Position numbers and translations under genes: made by a program. Below the pieces are notes generated by a model, which was not told the origin of the DNA, made no database searches, and worked only from the letters and a program-made list of their open reading frames with translations. 35,019 nucleotides of DNA from NCBI GenBank assembly GCA_946055365.1, contig CAMGFM010000002.1:1-35019 (forward strand), read 5' to 3'. The stretch is from an uncultured Prevotella sp. (GTDB lineage Bacteria; Bacteroidota; Bacteroidia; Bacteroidales; Bacteroidaceae). Shown here piece by piece: positions 25,817 to 34,464 of this stretch; the stretch's first letter is position 1, and each line of letters opens with the position of its first letter.

Positions 25817-25922
25817 AAAGTGGCACTTGAGCGATGGCAAAGTGTCACTTTAGCGACACAGAGCGGCACTTTGCAATGGCAAAAGTGCCGCTTTCCTGAC
25901 GGCGAAATGCCGCTTTTGCATT
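25817..25922. repeat. Array D: 21-22 bp dyad-core repeat between pulA and susA, 5 units
   Basis: Cores begin at 25820 (GTGGCAC), 25842 (GTGTCAC), 25863 (GCGGCAC), 25885 (GTGCCGC) and 25907 (ATGCCGC), spaced 22, 21, 22 and 22 bp. Units three and four face each other and form a strong hairpin: AGCGGCACTTTGC (25862-25874) with GCAAAAGTGCCGCT (25879-25892), one bulged A. The array may end or trim the malQ-pulA transcript. Confidence 0.85.
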
Positions 25923-26019
25923 GTCAGGGCTGACGACGCGCCACACGTGACACCTCTTCCGCCCGTGCAAAGACACATTGTATCAATCATCCAATAACAT
26001 CCAAACATCACACGACGCT

Positions 26020-27999
26020 ATGACAATCACCAGCAATCTCACCTTAAGGGCAGGCTTGAGGGCCTTGCTCTTTCTGAGTGTGTTATTTTTATCAGGCAAG
26101 ACTATGGCAAAGGACAAGAAACCCAAGGCCTCAAAGCCCACTATTGACCGCATAGACCCCACCTGTTGGTATGCAGGCATGAAAAACCCCTCGTTGCAGC
26201 TCATGGTCTACGGGCGTGACATACGCGACGCGGAGGTTGCCACCGACTATCTCGGCGTGACCGTCGACTCGCTTGTGAGGCTCGACAGCCCCAACTACCT
26301 GCTGGTCTATCTCAACCTCAAGGACGCACAGCCAGGCACCATGCAACTCACGTTCAAGAGGGGCGGTAAGTATGCCGCCAAGGTTGACTATGAGATCAGG
26401 AGACGCGACATGCCCGGCGAAAGGCGCGTGGGCTTCAGCAACGCCGACGTGCTTTACATGCTCATGCCCGACCGCTTTGCCAATGGCTCTGGCTCAAACG
26501 ACAACATCAAGTCGCTCAACGCCTATAAGGTAGACCGCACACAGCCCTCTCTGAGGCACGGCGGCGACCTTGAGGGCATCAGACAGCACCTCGACTACTT
26601 CAACGAGCTGGGCGTGACGGCACTCTGGTTTACGCCTGTGCTTGAAAACAACTCGCCCGACCACGGCAACCAAAGCACCTACCATGGCTATGCCACTACC
26701 GACTACTATCGTGTAGACCCGCGCTTCGGCATTAACGATGAATACAGACGGCTCATCGACGAGGCACACGCCAAGGGACTCAAGGTGGTGATGGACATGA
26801 TATTCAACCATTGTGGCTTTGAGCATCCGTGGGTCAAGGACATGCCTGCCGCCGACTGGTTTAACACTCCCGAATGGCTCTATCCCGAAAACCAGAAGAA
26901 CGCCGTCAAGACACAGACAATGGACGGTGAGCAGACCACCAACGACAAGTATCTACAGACAAGCTACAAGCTCACGCCCGTGCTTGACCCCTACGCCAGC
27001 CAAGTGGACATGCGCGAGACGGTGGACGGATGGTTCGTGCCTTCCATGCCCGACCTCAACCAACGCAACCACCACGTCATCACCTATCTCATACAAAATT
27101 CCGAGTGGTGGATAGAGACTGCTGGCATTGACGGCATACGCATGGACACCTATCCTTACGCCGACCGCAGAGCCATGGCGCATTGGATGAAGGTGCTTAA
27201 CGAGGAATATCCCAATTTCAACACCGTTGGCGAGACCTGGGTGACAGAGCCTGCCTACACGGCGGCATGGCAGAAAGACTCACCGCTCTCTGACATCAAC
27301 TCAAATCTCAAGACGGTCATGGACTTCTCGTTCTTTGACAAGCTCAATCAGGCCAAAAACGAGGAGACCGACGACTGGTGGACAGGCTACAACCGCATCT
27401 ACAACTCCTTGTGCTATGACTATCTCTATGTAGACCCGTCATCTGTCATGGCTTTCATCGAAAACCACGACACCGACCGCTTCCTCGGAGAGGGACAGGA
27501 CACGCCCGCGCTCAAGCAGGCCCTCGCCTTGCTGCTCACCATCAACCGCACGCCGCAGCTCTACTATGGCACGGAGATACTCATGAACGGCACCAAGAGG
27601 GTCACCGACGGCCATGTGAGAAAGGATTTCCCTGGCGGTTTCCCGGGCGACACACGCAATGCTTTCATCAAGGAGCAGCGCACCAAGGACGAGCAGGACA
27701 TGTTTGCATGGACAAGCCGACTGCTGCACTGGCGCAAGGGCAACGAGGTCATCATCAAGGGCCGTCAGACACAGTTCATACCCTACAAGGGAGTGTATGT
27801 GGTGGCACGCACCCTCAACGGCAAGTGTGTCATGACCGTTCTCAACGGCACGTCCAAGGACGCGACTCTCAGCGTGTCACGCTATGCGGAGATTATAGGC
27901 ACGCACAAGGAGGCTGTTGACGTGCTTACGGGCAGCAAGGTCGACTTGACAAAAGACGTGAGGCTCGCCCCAAGGGCGGTCTTTGTGCTTGACATGTAG
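26020..27999 (+). CDS. susA: SusA-like neopullulanase / cyclomaltodextrinase-type GH13 enzyme
   Basis: This enzyme of about 659 residues hydrolyses imported maltodextrins, cyclodextrins and pullulan in the periplasm. The ATG at 26020 is preferred because it starts a normal signal peptide (LRALLFLSVLFLSGKTMA); a TTG start 14 codons earlier would spoil it. A cyclomaltodextrinase-type N-domain (about 40-130, with CWYAGMKNPSLQLMVYG) precedes the GH13 barrel (about 140-560) with nucleophile D376 in GIRMDTYPY, acid/base E405 in TVGETW and D484 in IENHDTDR. A short C-terminal beta domain ends in FVLDM. This is the SusA architecture. The 226-base gap from pulA holds array D, and no separate promoter was recognised. 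Confidence 0.93.
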   Translation: MTITSNLTLRAGLRALLFLSVLFLSGKTMAKDKKPKASKPTIDRIDPTCWYAGMKNPSLQLMVYGRDIRDAEVATDYLGVTVDSLVRLDSPNYLLVYLNLKDAQPGTMQLTFKRGGKYAAKVDYEIRRRDMPGERRVGFSNADVLYMLMPDRFANGSGSNDNIKSLNAYKVDRTQPSLRHGGDLEGIRQHLDYFNELGVTALWFTPVLENNSPDHGNQSTYHGYATTDYYRVDPRFGINDEYRRLIDEAHAKGLKVVMDMIFNHCGFEHPWVKDMPAADWFNTPEWLYPENQKNAVKTQTMDGEQTTNDKYLQTSYKLTPVLDPYASQVDMRETVDGWFVPSMPDLNQRNHHVITYLIQNSEWWIETAGIDGIRMDTYPYADRRAMAHWMKVLNEEYPNFNTVGETWVTEPAYTAAWQKDSPLSDINSNLKTVMDFSFFDKLNQAKNEETDDWWTGYNRIYNSLCYDYLYVDPSSVMAFIENHDTDRFLGEGQDTPALKQALALLLTINRTPQLYYGTEILMNGTKRVTDGHVRKDFPGGFPGDTRNAFIKEQRTKDEQDMFAWTSRLLHWRKGNEVIIKGRQTQFIPYKGVYVVARTLNGKCVMTVLNGTSKDATLSVSRYAEIIGTHKEAVDVLTGSKVDLTKDVRLAPRAVFVLDM

Positions 28000-28004
28000 C
28001 CCCC

Positions 28005-28130
28005 ACACGGCATCACACACGTGCTATCACGCACACGCTTGCTTGCCGTGTTTCTGAAAAAAGAAAAATAAGAAAAGAAAAAAACGCCCAAGACACAACA
28101 GAGCCGTCTCGTCCGTCAGCACGAGACGGC
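28005..28130 (+). other. Two hairpins between susA and the amylase gene
   Basis: ACACGGCA (28005-28012) pairs with TGCCGTGT (28044-28051), followed by only a few Ts and then a purine-rich tract. GCCGTCTCGT (28103-28112) pairs perfectly with ACGAGACGGC (28121-28130) around an 8-base loop, 62 bases before the amylase ATG. The first may end the susA message. The second lies in the amylase leader or marks a processing point. Confidence 0.5.
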
Positions 28131-28191
28131 AGGGCAGTCGTTCAAAGTGGGTCATGTCAATGGCTCACACACCTTTATAAAAACAAAAGAC

Positions 28192-30237
28192 ATGAGAAGA
28201 CTCCTGTTATCTGCCATCTGTCTCTCCGCCGCCACGGCGGCCATGGCACAGGGATGGCCCTCCGCCCACAAGGGCGTGATGCTTCAGGCTTTCTATTGGG
28301 ACAGTTATGATGCCACGGCGTGGTCAAAACTCGAGAGCCAAGCCGATGAATTGTCCGACTATTTCAACCTTGTGTGGATACCGCAGAGCGCGTCGTGCGG
28401 CGGCAAGTCCATGGGCTATGACGACCTCTATTGGTTCAGCCACTACGACAGTTCCTTTGGCACGGAGGAACAGCTGCGCTCGATGATTGGCACGTTCAAG
28501 TCAAAGGGCATAGGCACCATCGCCGACGTGGTAATCAACCACCGCAAGGGTGAGACCAACTGGGTTGACTTTCCTGCGGAGACATACAATGGCACTACCT
28601 ATCAGCTTTTTTCCACCGATATATGCAAGGGTGATGACGGGGGCAACACCCAGAAGTGGATAAACGACAACGGTCTGCAAGGCAAGTATGCCCTCAGCGA
28701 CAACTATGACACGGGCGACGACTTCAACGGCGCGCGCGACCTCGACCACAACAGTCCCAACGTGCAGGCAAACGTCAAGGCCTATCTGCGTTTCCTGCTC
28801 GACGAGCTGGGCTATACTGGCTTTCGCTATGACATGACCAAGGGCTATGCAGGCAAATTCACGGGCTTGTATAACGCCGATGCCGCTCCCGTCTACAGCG
28901 TGGGCGAGTATTGGGACGGCAACAAGGCCTCCTTGCAGGCGTGGCTCAACAGCACCAAGGTCGACGACAATATCATGACCGCCGCCTTTGACTTTCCCAT
29001 ACGCTACTCCTGCCGTGACGCCGCCAATAACGGCGACTGGTCAAAGCTCGACAACGGCGGTCTTGCCACCGTCAGCACCTACAGACGCTATGCCGTGACC
29101 TTCTGCGAGAACCACGACACGCAATATCGCTCGGCAAGTGAGCAGAACGATCCCATACGCAAGGACACCCTTGCCGTCAACGCCTATCTGCTCGCCATGC
29201 CTGGCACTCCCTGCGTGTTCCTCAGACACTGGATGGACTACAAGCCCGAACTCAAGAACATGATAATGCTGCGCAACCTCACGGGCATAAGCAACACCAG
29301 CAAGTGGGGGTGTGTGGAGAACAGTAAGGACCGCTATGTGCTGACCTCTACGGGCGACAACGGCAAGCTCATGGCTGCCGTGGGCAAGACCGCTGGCGAC
29401 TATGAGCCTGATGCGGGATGGGCATTGGCCCATGAGGGCTATCATTACCGCTATTTCCTCGAGACCACGCAGGAGACAGTGTGGCCCTCGTTGCCGTCGG
29501 GCGAATACTATAACGCCCCTGCCGTGGTGCTGCGGGCCATCACAGGGAGCGACGGCGCAAAGATAGTCTACACCCTTGACGGCAGTGAGCCGACAGCCTC
29601 CTCGCCCTCCGTGGCAAACGGGGCAAGCGTCGCTCTGCCCTCTGGCACGGTGACGCTCAAGGCAGGACTGCTCACGGGCGGCACGGTCAAGGGCATACAG
29701 ACACGCCGCTATGACATAAAGGCATTTGAGGCTCATGACATAGACGTGTATGTCAATGCCGACAAGGTGGGCTGGAGCGAAATGTATTTCTGGACATGGG
29801 GCGGCGACGGCAGCCATGCGCCACAAAACGGCACATGGCCGGGTGACAAGGTCTCCACCACCTTACGGATGAACGACAGGGAGTGGTTTGTGCGCACGTT
29901 CACCATCAACGCCCCCGACGACTATGTCAACATGGTGCTTGCCAAGAACGCCTTGGTGCAGACCATGGATGTCACTGGCGTAAATGCCGACACGTGGCTT
30001 GAGATACAGGGTGACAAAGACGCGCAGGGACACTATCTCGTAAAGGACGTGACAAGCGAGCAGCCCTCTGCCATCGTCAACGTCCACGACGACACAGCCG
30101 CCAAACCCACAAGTGTCATCACCATTGACGGCCGCTGCCTGCGCACGTTCACACATCATGTGGGCGAAAGCGAGGCTCTGAGAGGACTCGGCAAAGGCGT
30201 GTATATAGTGAACGGACGCAAGGTGGTGAGACATTGA
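28192..30237 (+). CDS. Secreted alpha-amylase (GH13) with CBM26-like module and C-terminal sorting-like tail
   Basis: This enzyme of about 681 residues should be the extracellular endo-amylase of the locus. The ATG at 28192 starts a good signal peptide (MRRLLLSAICLSAATAAMAQ); upstream in-frame codons lack one. The GH13 barrel (about 22-430) has DVVINH, nucleophile D214 in GFRYDMTKG, acid/base E239 in VGEYWDG and D309 in CENHDTQ. A chitobiase C-terminal-like beta domain follows (about 440-510, YTLDGSEPTASSPS), then a CBM26-like starch-binding module (about 516-625, with WSEMYFWTWGGDG). The last residues, GKGVYIVNGRKVV, resemble short C-terminal sorting tails in Prevotellaceae. It is separated from susA by 192 bases with hairpins and followed by array E. 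Confidence 0.94.
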   Translation: MRRLLLSAICLSAATAAMAQGWPSAHKGVMLQAFYWDSYDATAWSKLESQADELSDYFNLVWIPQSASCGGKSMGYDDLYWFSHYDSSFGTEEQLRSMIGTFKSKGIGTIADVVINHRKGETNWVDFPAETYNGTTYQLFSTDICKGDDGGNTQKWINDNGLQGKYALSDNYDTGDDFNGARDLDHNSPNVQANVKAYLRFLLDELGYTGFRYDMTKGYAGKFTGLYNADAAPVYSVGEYWDGNKASLQAWLNSTKVDDNIMTAAFDFPIRYSCRDAANNGDWSKLDNGGLATVSTYRRYAVTFCENHDTQYRSASEQNDPIRKDTLAVNAYLLAMPGTPCVFLRHWMDYKPELKNMIMLRNLTGISNTSKWGCVENSKDRYVLTSTGDNGKLMAAVGKTAGDYEPDAGWALAHEGYHYRYFLETTQETVWPSLPSGEYYNAPAVVLRAITGSDGAKIVYTLDGSEPTASSPSVANGASVALPSGTVTLKAGLLTGGTVKGIQTRRYDIKAFEAHDIDVYVNADKVGWSEMYFWTWGGDGSHAPQNGTWPGDKVSTTLRMNDREWFVRTFTINAPDDYVNMVLAKNALVQTMDVTGVNADTWLEIQGDKDAQGHYLVKDVTSEQPSAIVNVHDDTAAKPTSVITIDGRCLRTFTHHVGESEALRGLGKGVYIVNGRKVVRH

Positions 30238-30317
30238 GACGCACGGCACGGCTCATGGGCATGACGACGCACACTCATGCGTCTGCGTACACCTCATAAG
30301 AGACATGACACATTTGT

Positions 30318-30642
30318 AGAGCGGCATTTGGCACATCGTCAAGTGCCGCTTTTGTTGTCGTATAGCGGCACTTGGCTTTCACAGAGTGGCACTTGGCTTT
30401 TATGTAGTGCCGCTTTTGTTGCCGCAGAGTGGCACTTGGCTTTCACAGAGTGGCACTTGGCTTTTATGTAGTGCCGCTTTTGTTGCCGCAGAGTGGCACT
30501 TGGCTTTCACAGAGTGGCACTTGGCTTTTATGTAGCGGCACTTTTGTTGCCGCAGAGTGGCACTTGGCTATCACAGAGTGGCACTTGAATTTTATGGAGT
30601 GGCACTTTTGCTATCACAGAGCGTCACTTTTGCTGTCGTCAT
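30318..30642. repeat. Array E: largest dyad-core array, about 15 units, with 64-bp higher-order period
   Basis: Units of 21 or 22 bp carry AGAGTGGCACTT, AGCGGCACTT or AGTGCCGCTTTT. Three units form a 64-bp super-repeat that starts at 30364, 30428, 30492 and 30556, exactly 64 bp apart. The second and third copies differ only at three bases inside one core, which reads GTGCCGC at 30471-30477 and GCGGCAC, its reverse complement, at 30535-30541. The array lies after the amylase gene and before the shared terminator at 30680. Confidence 0.92.
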
Positions 30643-30679
30643 GCGTTGCCTGCCTCATGTCCATCCTCTTTTAATCCAT

Positions 30680-30720
30680 AAAGAAAGGCGTGCAGCCTTT
30701 GTCCTGCACGCCTTTCTTTA
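30680..30720. terminator. Bidirectional terminator between the amylase and second GH2 genes
   Basis: AAAGAAAGGCGTGCAG (30680-30695) pairs perfectly with 30704-30719 around an 8-base loop. The A-rich 5' arm and T-rich 3' arm give a U tract in either direction. It lies between convergent genes, 23 bases past the GH2 stop codon. Confidence 0.9.
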
Positions 30721-30742
30721 ATTGCGTTGTCGTCTCTTTATG

Positions 30743-33700
30743 TCAGCGAGACGGTGTCATGCGCAGCGTATAGCTGTAAGTGCCGTCAGTGGGGCATAGA
30801 TAGTCATAGAGGCAGATGTCGCCTCCGCAACTGTTGTTGCCCAGTCCGCGCTGGCAATAGTCAAAGTGGGCATACACCTGCGGGTCGCGTGAGAGGTCAT
30901 ACCAGTGCAGTTTGCTGTTCCACATGGAGTCTCCGCCCGTGCACCATGCCGTCTCGTCGTAGTGAGAGAGCGAGAAGCTCACCTGTCCCTCGGTCATTAT
31001 GCGCAGGCGTAGGCCGTTGGCGAGGTTGGTGAGAGTCATGTCGCGCAGATCATAGTGGTCGCCATAGGTCTGCGGATGTATCATCTCGTCTATCATGTCG
31101 TCGACTGTCGTGGTGTAACGTCCGAGATAAGAGCCCGTCTTGCGGTCAGAATAGTTCGACCACGGTCCGCGTCCATAATACTCAACGCCCTCGAAGCCCG
31201 GCGCAAACTCCATTCCGAGACCCATCCTTGCCAATGTCGACGACGGGGCGAAGCACACCTTCATGTCCACAGTGCCGTCTGGATAGAACGTATAGTCGGT
31301 AGTGTAGGTGCATCCTGCGGCGAGACCCCTTACAGACATCGTGGCGTTGTCGCCGCTCTTGGTCAGCGCGCCTGTCACGCTGAGGCTTGACGTGTTGGAG
31401 AATGTCACGCTGATGTTGCGGTCGTTGTCCACCTTGCGGTAGCTGTTGAAGTCGGGTCCCTTGTGCATCACTTTCTCGCCGTCAAATGTCCAGCTGGTCA
31501 TCCTGCCGTTGTTGAACGTTATCTCAAACGCCTTGCCGTCGGCGGTAGTGCCGCTCACGGTGTTGTCATCGCTCACCTCAAGCGTGCCTCCGTCGTGGCT
31601 GTGCGTGGCGAGCGCGGGTCTTGTGTTGAGGGCAAACTGCTCCTCAGCCACGGCATAGCCCGCCTGCGCCCATGAGTTGTCCTCGTTGAGGCAGAGGCTG
31701 ACGTTGATGACATACTCTGCATCGCCGTCAGGCACGGTGACGTAAGGCACTTCCACTGTCGTCTGGTCGCCTGCCGCCGTGGATGGGATGTCTGCCGTGC
31801 CTTGCTCTACCACACATCCGTCGCGCAAGACGGCATAGGCGAGATGATAATCGTCGAGAGTGCCAAAGCTCTGCTTGTTTGTGAGCGTGAGGGTGTTGCC
31901 GTCGAGACGATCAAAGGACACGTTCTGATAGACCTTCTTCACCTCCGTGAGCTTGCCCGACCACGTGCGGTCGGGAGTGATGAGTCCGTTGTTGAGGAAA
32001 TTGCCCTGAAAGCCGTAGCCCACGCCGCTCGTGTAGTTGTAGTCATAGCCCGACACCCAGTAGTTGAAGCCCTCGGGGCTTTTCCTTTCGCCGTCTGCGA
32101 GACGCTGGGGGTCATAGACAGACTGGTCAACCCAGTCCCAGATGCAGCCGCCAAGTATGCTTGACGAGCTTTCGATGACATCCCAATACTCCTTGAGGTT
32201 GCCTACCGCCTGGCCCATGGCGTGTGCATACTCGCAGATAAAGTAAGGTTTGCTTGAGTAGCTGTTGCCCCTGACAGACGATACTGTGGGATACATGTTG
32301 GAGAAAAGGTCAGAATAGGTGCCGTTGCCCTCATAGTGTATGAGGCGGTCGTCGATGTCCTTTATCTTGTTGAATGACGTAGCGAAGTTATATGCCCCGC
32401 CGCTCTCGTTGCCGAGTGACCAGAAGATGACTGAGGGATGGTTGCGGTCGCGCTTGACCATGCGTATTTCGCGGTCGTCGATGGCACTTGCCCATGCGGA
32501 GTTGGAGGCGATGCCCTGGTTGTAGTGGCACTCCACGTCGGCCTCGTCCATGCAGTATATGCCATAGTAGTCAAACATGGCATACATCTTGGGCTGTCGC
32601 GGATAGTGCGACGTGCGCACGGTGTTGACGTTGGCGCGTTTCATGAGCGTAATGTCCTTGAGCATGGTCTCAACGTCGATGGCCCTGCCATATTCGGGGT
32701 GAGTGTCCTGCGTGTTTACGCCCTTGAAGAACACCCTCTTGCCGTTGATGTAGACCATATTGCCGCTCTGGGTGATCTTGCGGAAGCCATATTTTGTGGA
32801 GAACACCATCTCCTCGTCGCCGTCGCCGTCCGTCTGTCTCACCACGACGGTATAGAGATAGGGGTCTTCCGCATTCCACGGATGCAGGGAGCTGAGGTTG
32901 GCGAGCGAGACGTTGACTGTGGAGGACGTGCTGCCGCTGTAGGTCTCCGTGGCGGTGGCTACTGTCGTGCCGTCTGCGTCGAGGAGGTCGACTGTGAATG
33001 ACTTTGACACGTCGACATTGTCGCGGTTGTCAACGTTCAATGCCACGTTGAGCGTGCCTGAAGTGCCGTCGTCGCCCTGGTCGCTGACGGTGATGTAGTG
33101 GTCGGAGGCCCACACCTTGGGCGTGGCCATGAGATAAACGTCACGGTGAATGCCGCTGAGGTGCCACATGTCCTGGCCTTCGAGATAAGAACCGTCACAC
33201 CAGCGGTAGACACGCACGGAGAGCTGGTTGTCGCCAGTGGCTGTGATGAAGTCGGTTATGTCAAATTCCGCGTCGGTGTTAGAGCCTTGCGAGTAGCCGA
33301 CGTATGAGCCGTTGACCCATACTGCCGCCGCGCTGTACACGCCGTCGAAATGCAGGAACACTCTCTTGCCCTGCCACGACTCTGGCACGCTGAACGAGCG
33401 GCGGTAGAAGCCCGTGGAGTTGTTGTCGGTAACGCCGTAGGCGGAGAAACCCACGTTGGCGTTGGGCGGATTGTTCTGGAACGGATAGCCCACGTTGGTA
33501 TATACGGGCTTGCCGTAGCCTGCCATCTCCCACGACAGCGGCACTCTGATATTATCCCATGAAGAGTCGTCGTAGTCGGCGGCAAAGAAATCGCTCGCGC
33601 CGGGCCCTGATGTCGTGCCGGGCACATATTTGAATCGCCATTCGCCGTTGAGCAGCACTGTCTGCGCCTTTTCGGGCCAGAGCCACGGCTTGTGATAGCT

Positions 33701-34402
33701 TGCGTCTGCCGTCATGTCTTCCATGGAGGCGTAGGGCATGAACGTGGCGTGGGGGTCTTCCTTGTAGTCGGCAAACTTTTTCTGGTCTTGTATCCAGTTC
33801 ACGTTAAAGGCACGCTCCGTAGGCTCGGGGTCAGTGCCGCCTGTCGTGATGTCCTCGAGGCTTATCTCCTTGTAGGTTGCCCATGTGCGTGTGTTGCCCT
33901 GCGTGCTGCCATAGTAGAGAGTGGTGAGTGGCATGAAGTCTGCCACCACATAGTCGGTGCCATATTGCGTGCCGTCGACGTAGATGCCGTTGGCGTTAAG
34001 CTCTATGCACACTTCGCCCGATATGTCCGTGATGTCCTTGCGCAGGTCGTTGCTTAGATTGTTGAGGCAGTTGAGCTGTAGGGTAGAGCTGCTTTTGGTG
34101 TAGTAGATGTGCAGCACGTGTACGCCTGCGCCGCCCCAGCCGTTTGCGCCCTGCAAGTCGTTGCCTATGGATATGACGTTCTCCCATTCAGTCGTGCCTT
34201 TGCATGTGGAGAGGTCTATGACCGCCTTAAAGCCCTGCTTGGAGAAGTCTATGGCAGTGGAGAGTGAGAGCGGGTTGCCGTCGAGGGCATAGTTGGTGAG
34301 CAATGATGTCTTGGCACTTGTCGTCGTGTTGGCTGCGCCGAGCAGCAACAGTATTGCCAGCGAGACAAGGCTTAGTATGTGAGAATGTAATTTTGCTGTC
34401 AT
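30743..34402 (-). CDS. Secreted GH2 beta-galactosidase-type enzyme with N-terminal concanavalin-like domain
   Basis: This paralogue of the 319-3621 enzyme has about 1219 residues. The ATG at 34402 is preferred over an in-frame ATG at 34450 because it starts the signal peptide (HILSLVSLAILLLLGAANTT). An extra domain of about 150 residues follows (with LDGNPLSLSTAIDFSKQGF and TTLYYGSTQGNTRTWATYKE), resembling a concanavalin/laminin-G-type sugar-binding fold. Next come the GH2 jelly roll, Ig-like domain, barrel and C-terminal small-chain-like domain. Predicted acid/base is E666 in SLGNESGG and nucleophile E724 in FICEYAHAMG. It lies 62 bases downstream of the partial gene, so the two probably form one unit. 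Substrate is a terminal beta-galactoside by family, not proven. Confidence 0.93.
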   Translation of the reverse strand: MTAKLHSHILSLVSLAILLLLGAANTTTSAKTSLLTNYALDGNPLSLSTAIDFSKQGFKAVIDLSTCKGTTEWENVISIGNDLQGANGWGGAGVHVLHIYYTKSSSTLQLNCLNNLSNDLRKDITDISGEVCIELNANGIYVDGTQYGTDYVVADFMPLTTLYYGSTQGNTRTWATYKEISLEDITTGGTDPEPTERAFNVNWIQDQKKFADYKEDPHATFMPYASMEDMTADASYHKPWLWPEKAQTVLLNGEWRFKYVPGTTSGPGASDFFAADYDDSSWDNIRVPLSWEMAGYGKPVYTNVGYPFQNNPPNANVGFSAYGVTDNNSTGFYRRSFSVPESWQGKRVFLHFDGVYSAAAVWVNGSYVGYSQGSNTDAEFDITDFITATGDNQLSVRVYRWCDGSYLEGQDMWHLSGIHRDVYLMATPKVWASDHYITVSDQGDDGTSGTLNVALNVDNRDNVDVSKSFTVDLLDADGTTVATATETYSGSTSSTVNVSLANLSSLHPWNAEDPYLYTVVVRQTDGDGDEEMVFSTKYGFRKITQSGNMVYINGKRVFFKGVNTQDTHPEYGRAIDVETMLKDITLMKRANVNTVRTSHYPRQPKMYAMFDYYGIYCMDEADVECHYNQGIASNSAWASAIDDREIRMVKRDRNHPSVIFWSLGNESGGAYNFATSFNKIKDIDDRLIHYEGNGTYSDLFSNMYPTVSSVRGNSYSSKPYFICEYAHAMGQAVGNLKEYWDVIESSSSILGGCIWDWVDQSVYDPQRLADGERKSPEGFNYWVSGYDYNYTSGVGYGFQGNFLNNGLITPDRTWSGKLTEVKKVYQNVSFDRLDGNTLTLTNKQSFGTLDDYHLAYAVLRDGCVVEQGTADIPSTAAGDQTTVEVPYVTVPDGDAEYVINVSLCLNEDNSWAQAGYAVAEEQFALNTRPALATHSHDGGTLEVSDDNTVSGTTADGKAFEITFNNGRMTSWTFDGEKVMHKGPDFNSYRKVDNDRNISVTFSNTSSLSVTGALTKSGDNATMSVRGLAAGCTYTTDYTFYPDGTVDMKVCFAPSSTLARMGLGMEFAPGFEGVEYYGRGPWSNYSDRKTGSYLGRYTTTVDDMIDEMIHPQTYGDHYDLRDMTLTNLANGLRLRIMTEGQVSFSLSHYDETAWCTGGDSMWNSKLHWYDLSRDPQVYAHFDYCQRGLGNNSCGGDICLYDYLCPTDGTYSYTLRMTPSR

Positions 34403-34464
34403 AAGAATGTGTGGATGGTGGTTTGAAATAGGGTAATGGGCGTGAGCCATGTCGTCCTGCCCTT

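Noticed and set aside
30318..30642. CRISPR array
   Set aside because: The sequence between cores is itself repeated, the period is only 21-22 bp, core orientation is mixed, and no cas genes are present.
30277..30674. Open frames with repeated GTWLSQSGTWLL-type or WHLAFTEWHLAF-type peptides
   Set aside because: These echo array E. The mixture of 21 and 22 bp units shifts the frame, which argues against selection for protein.
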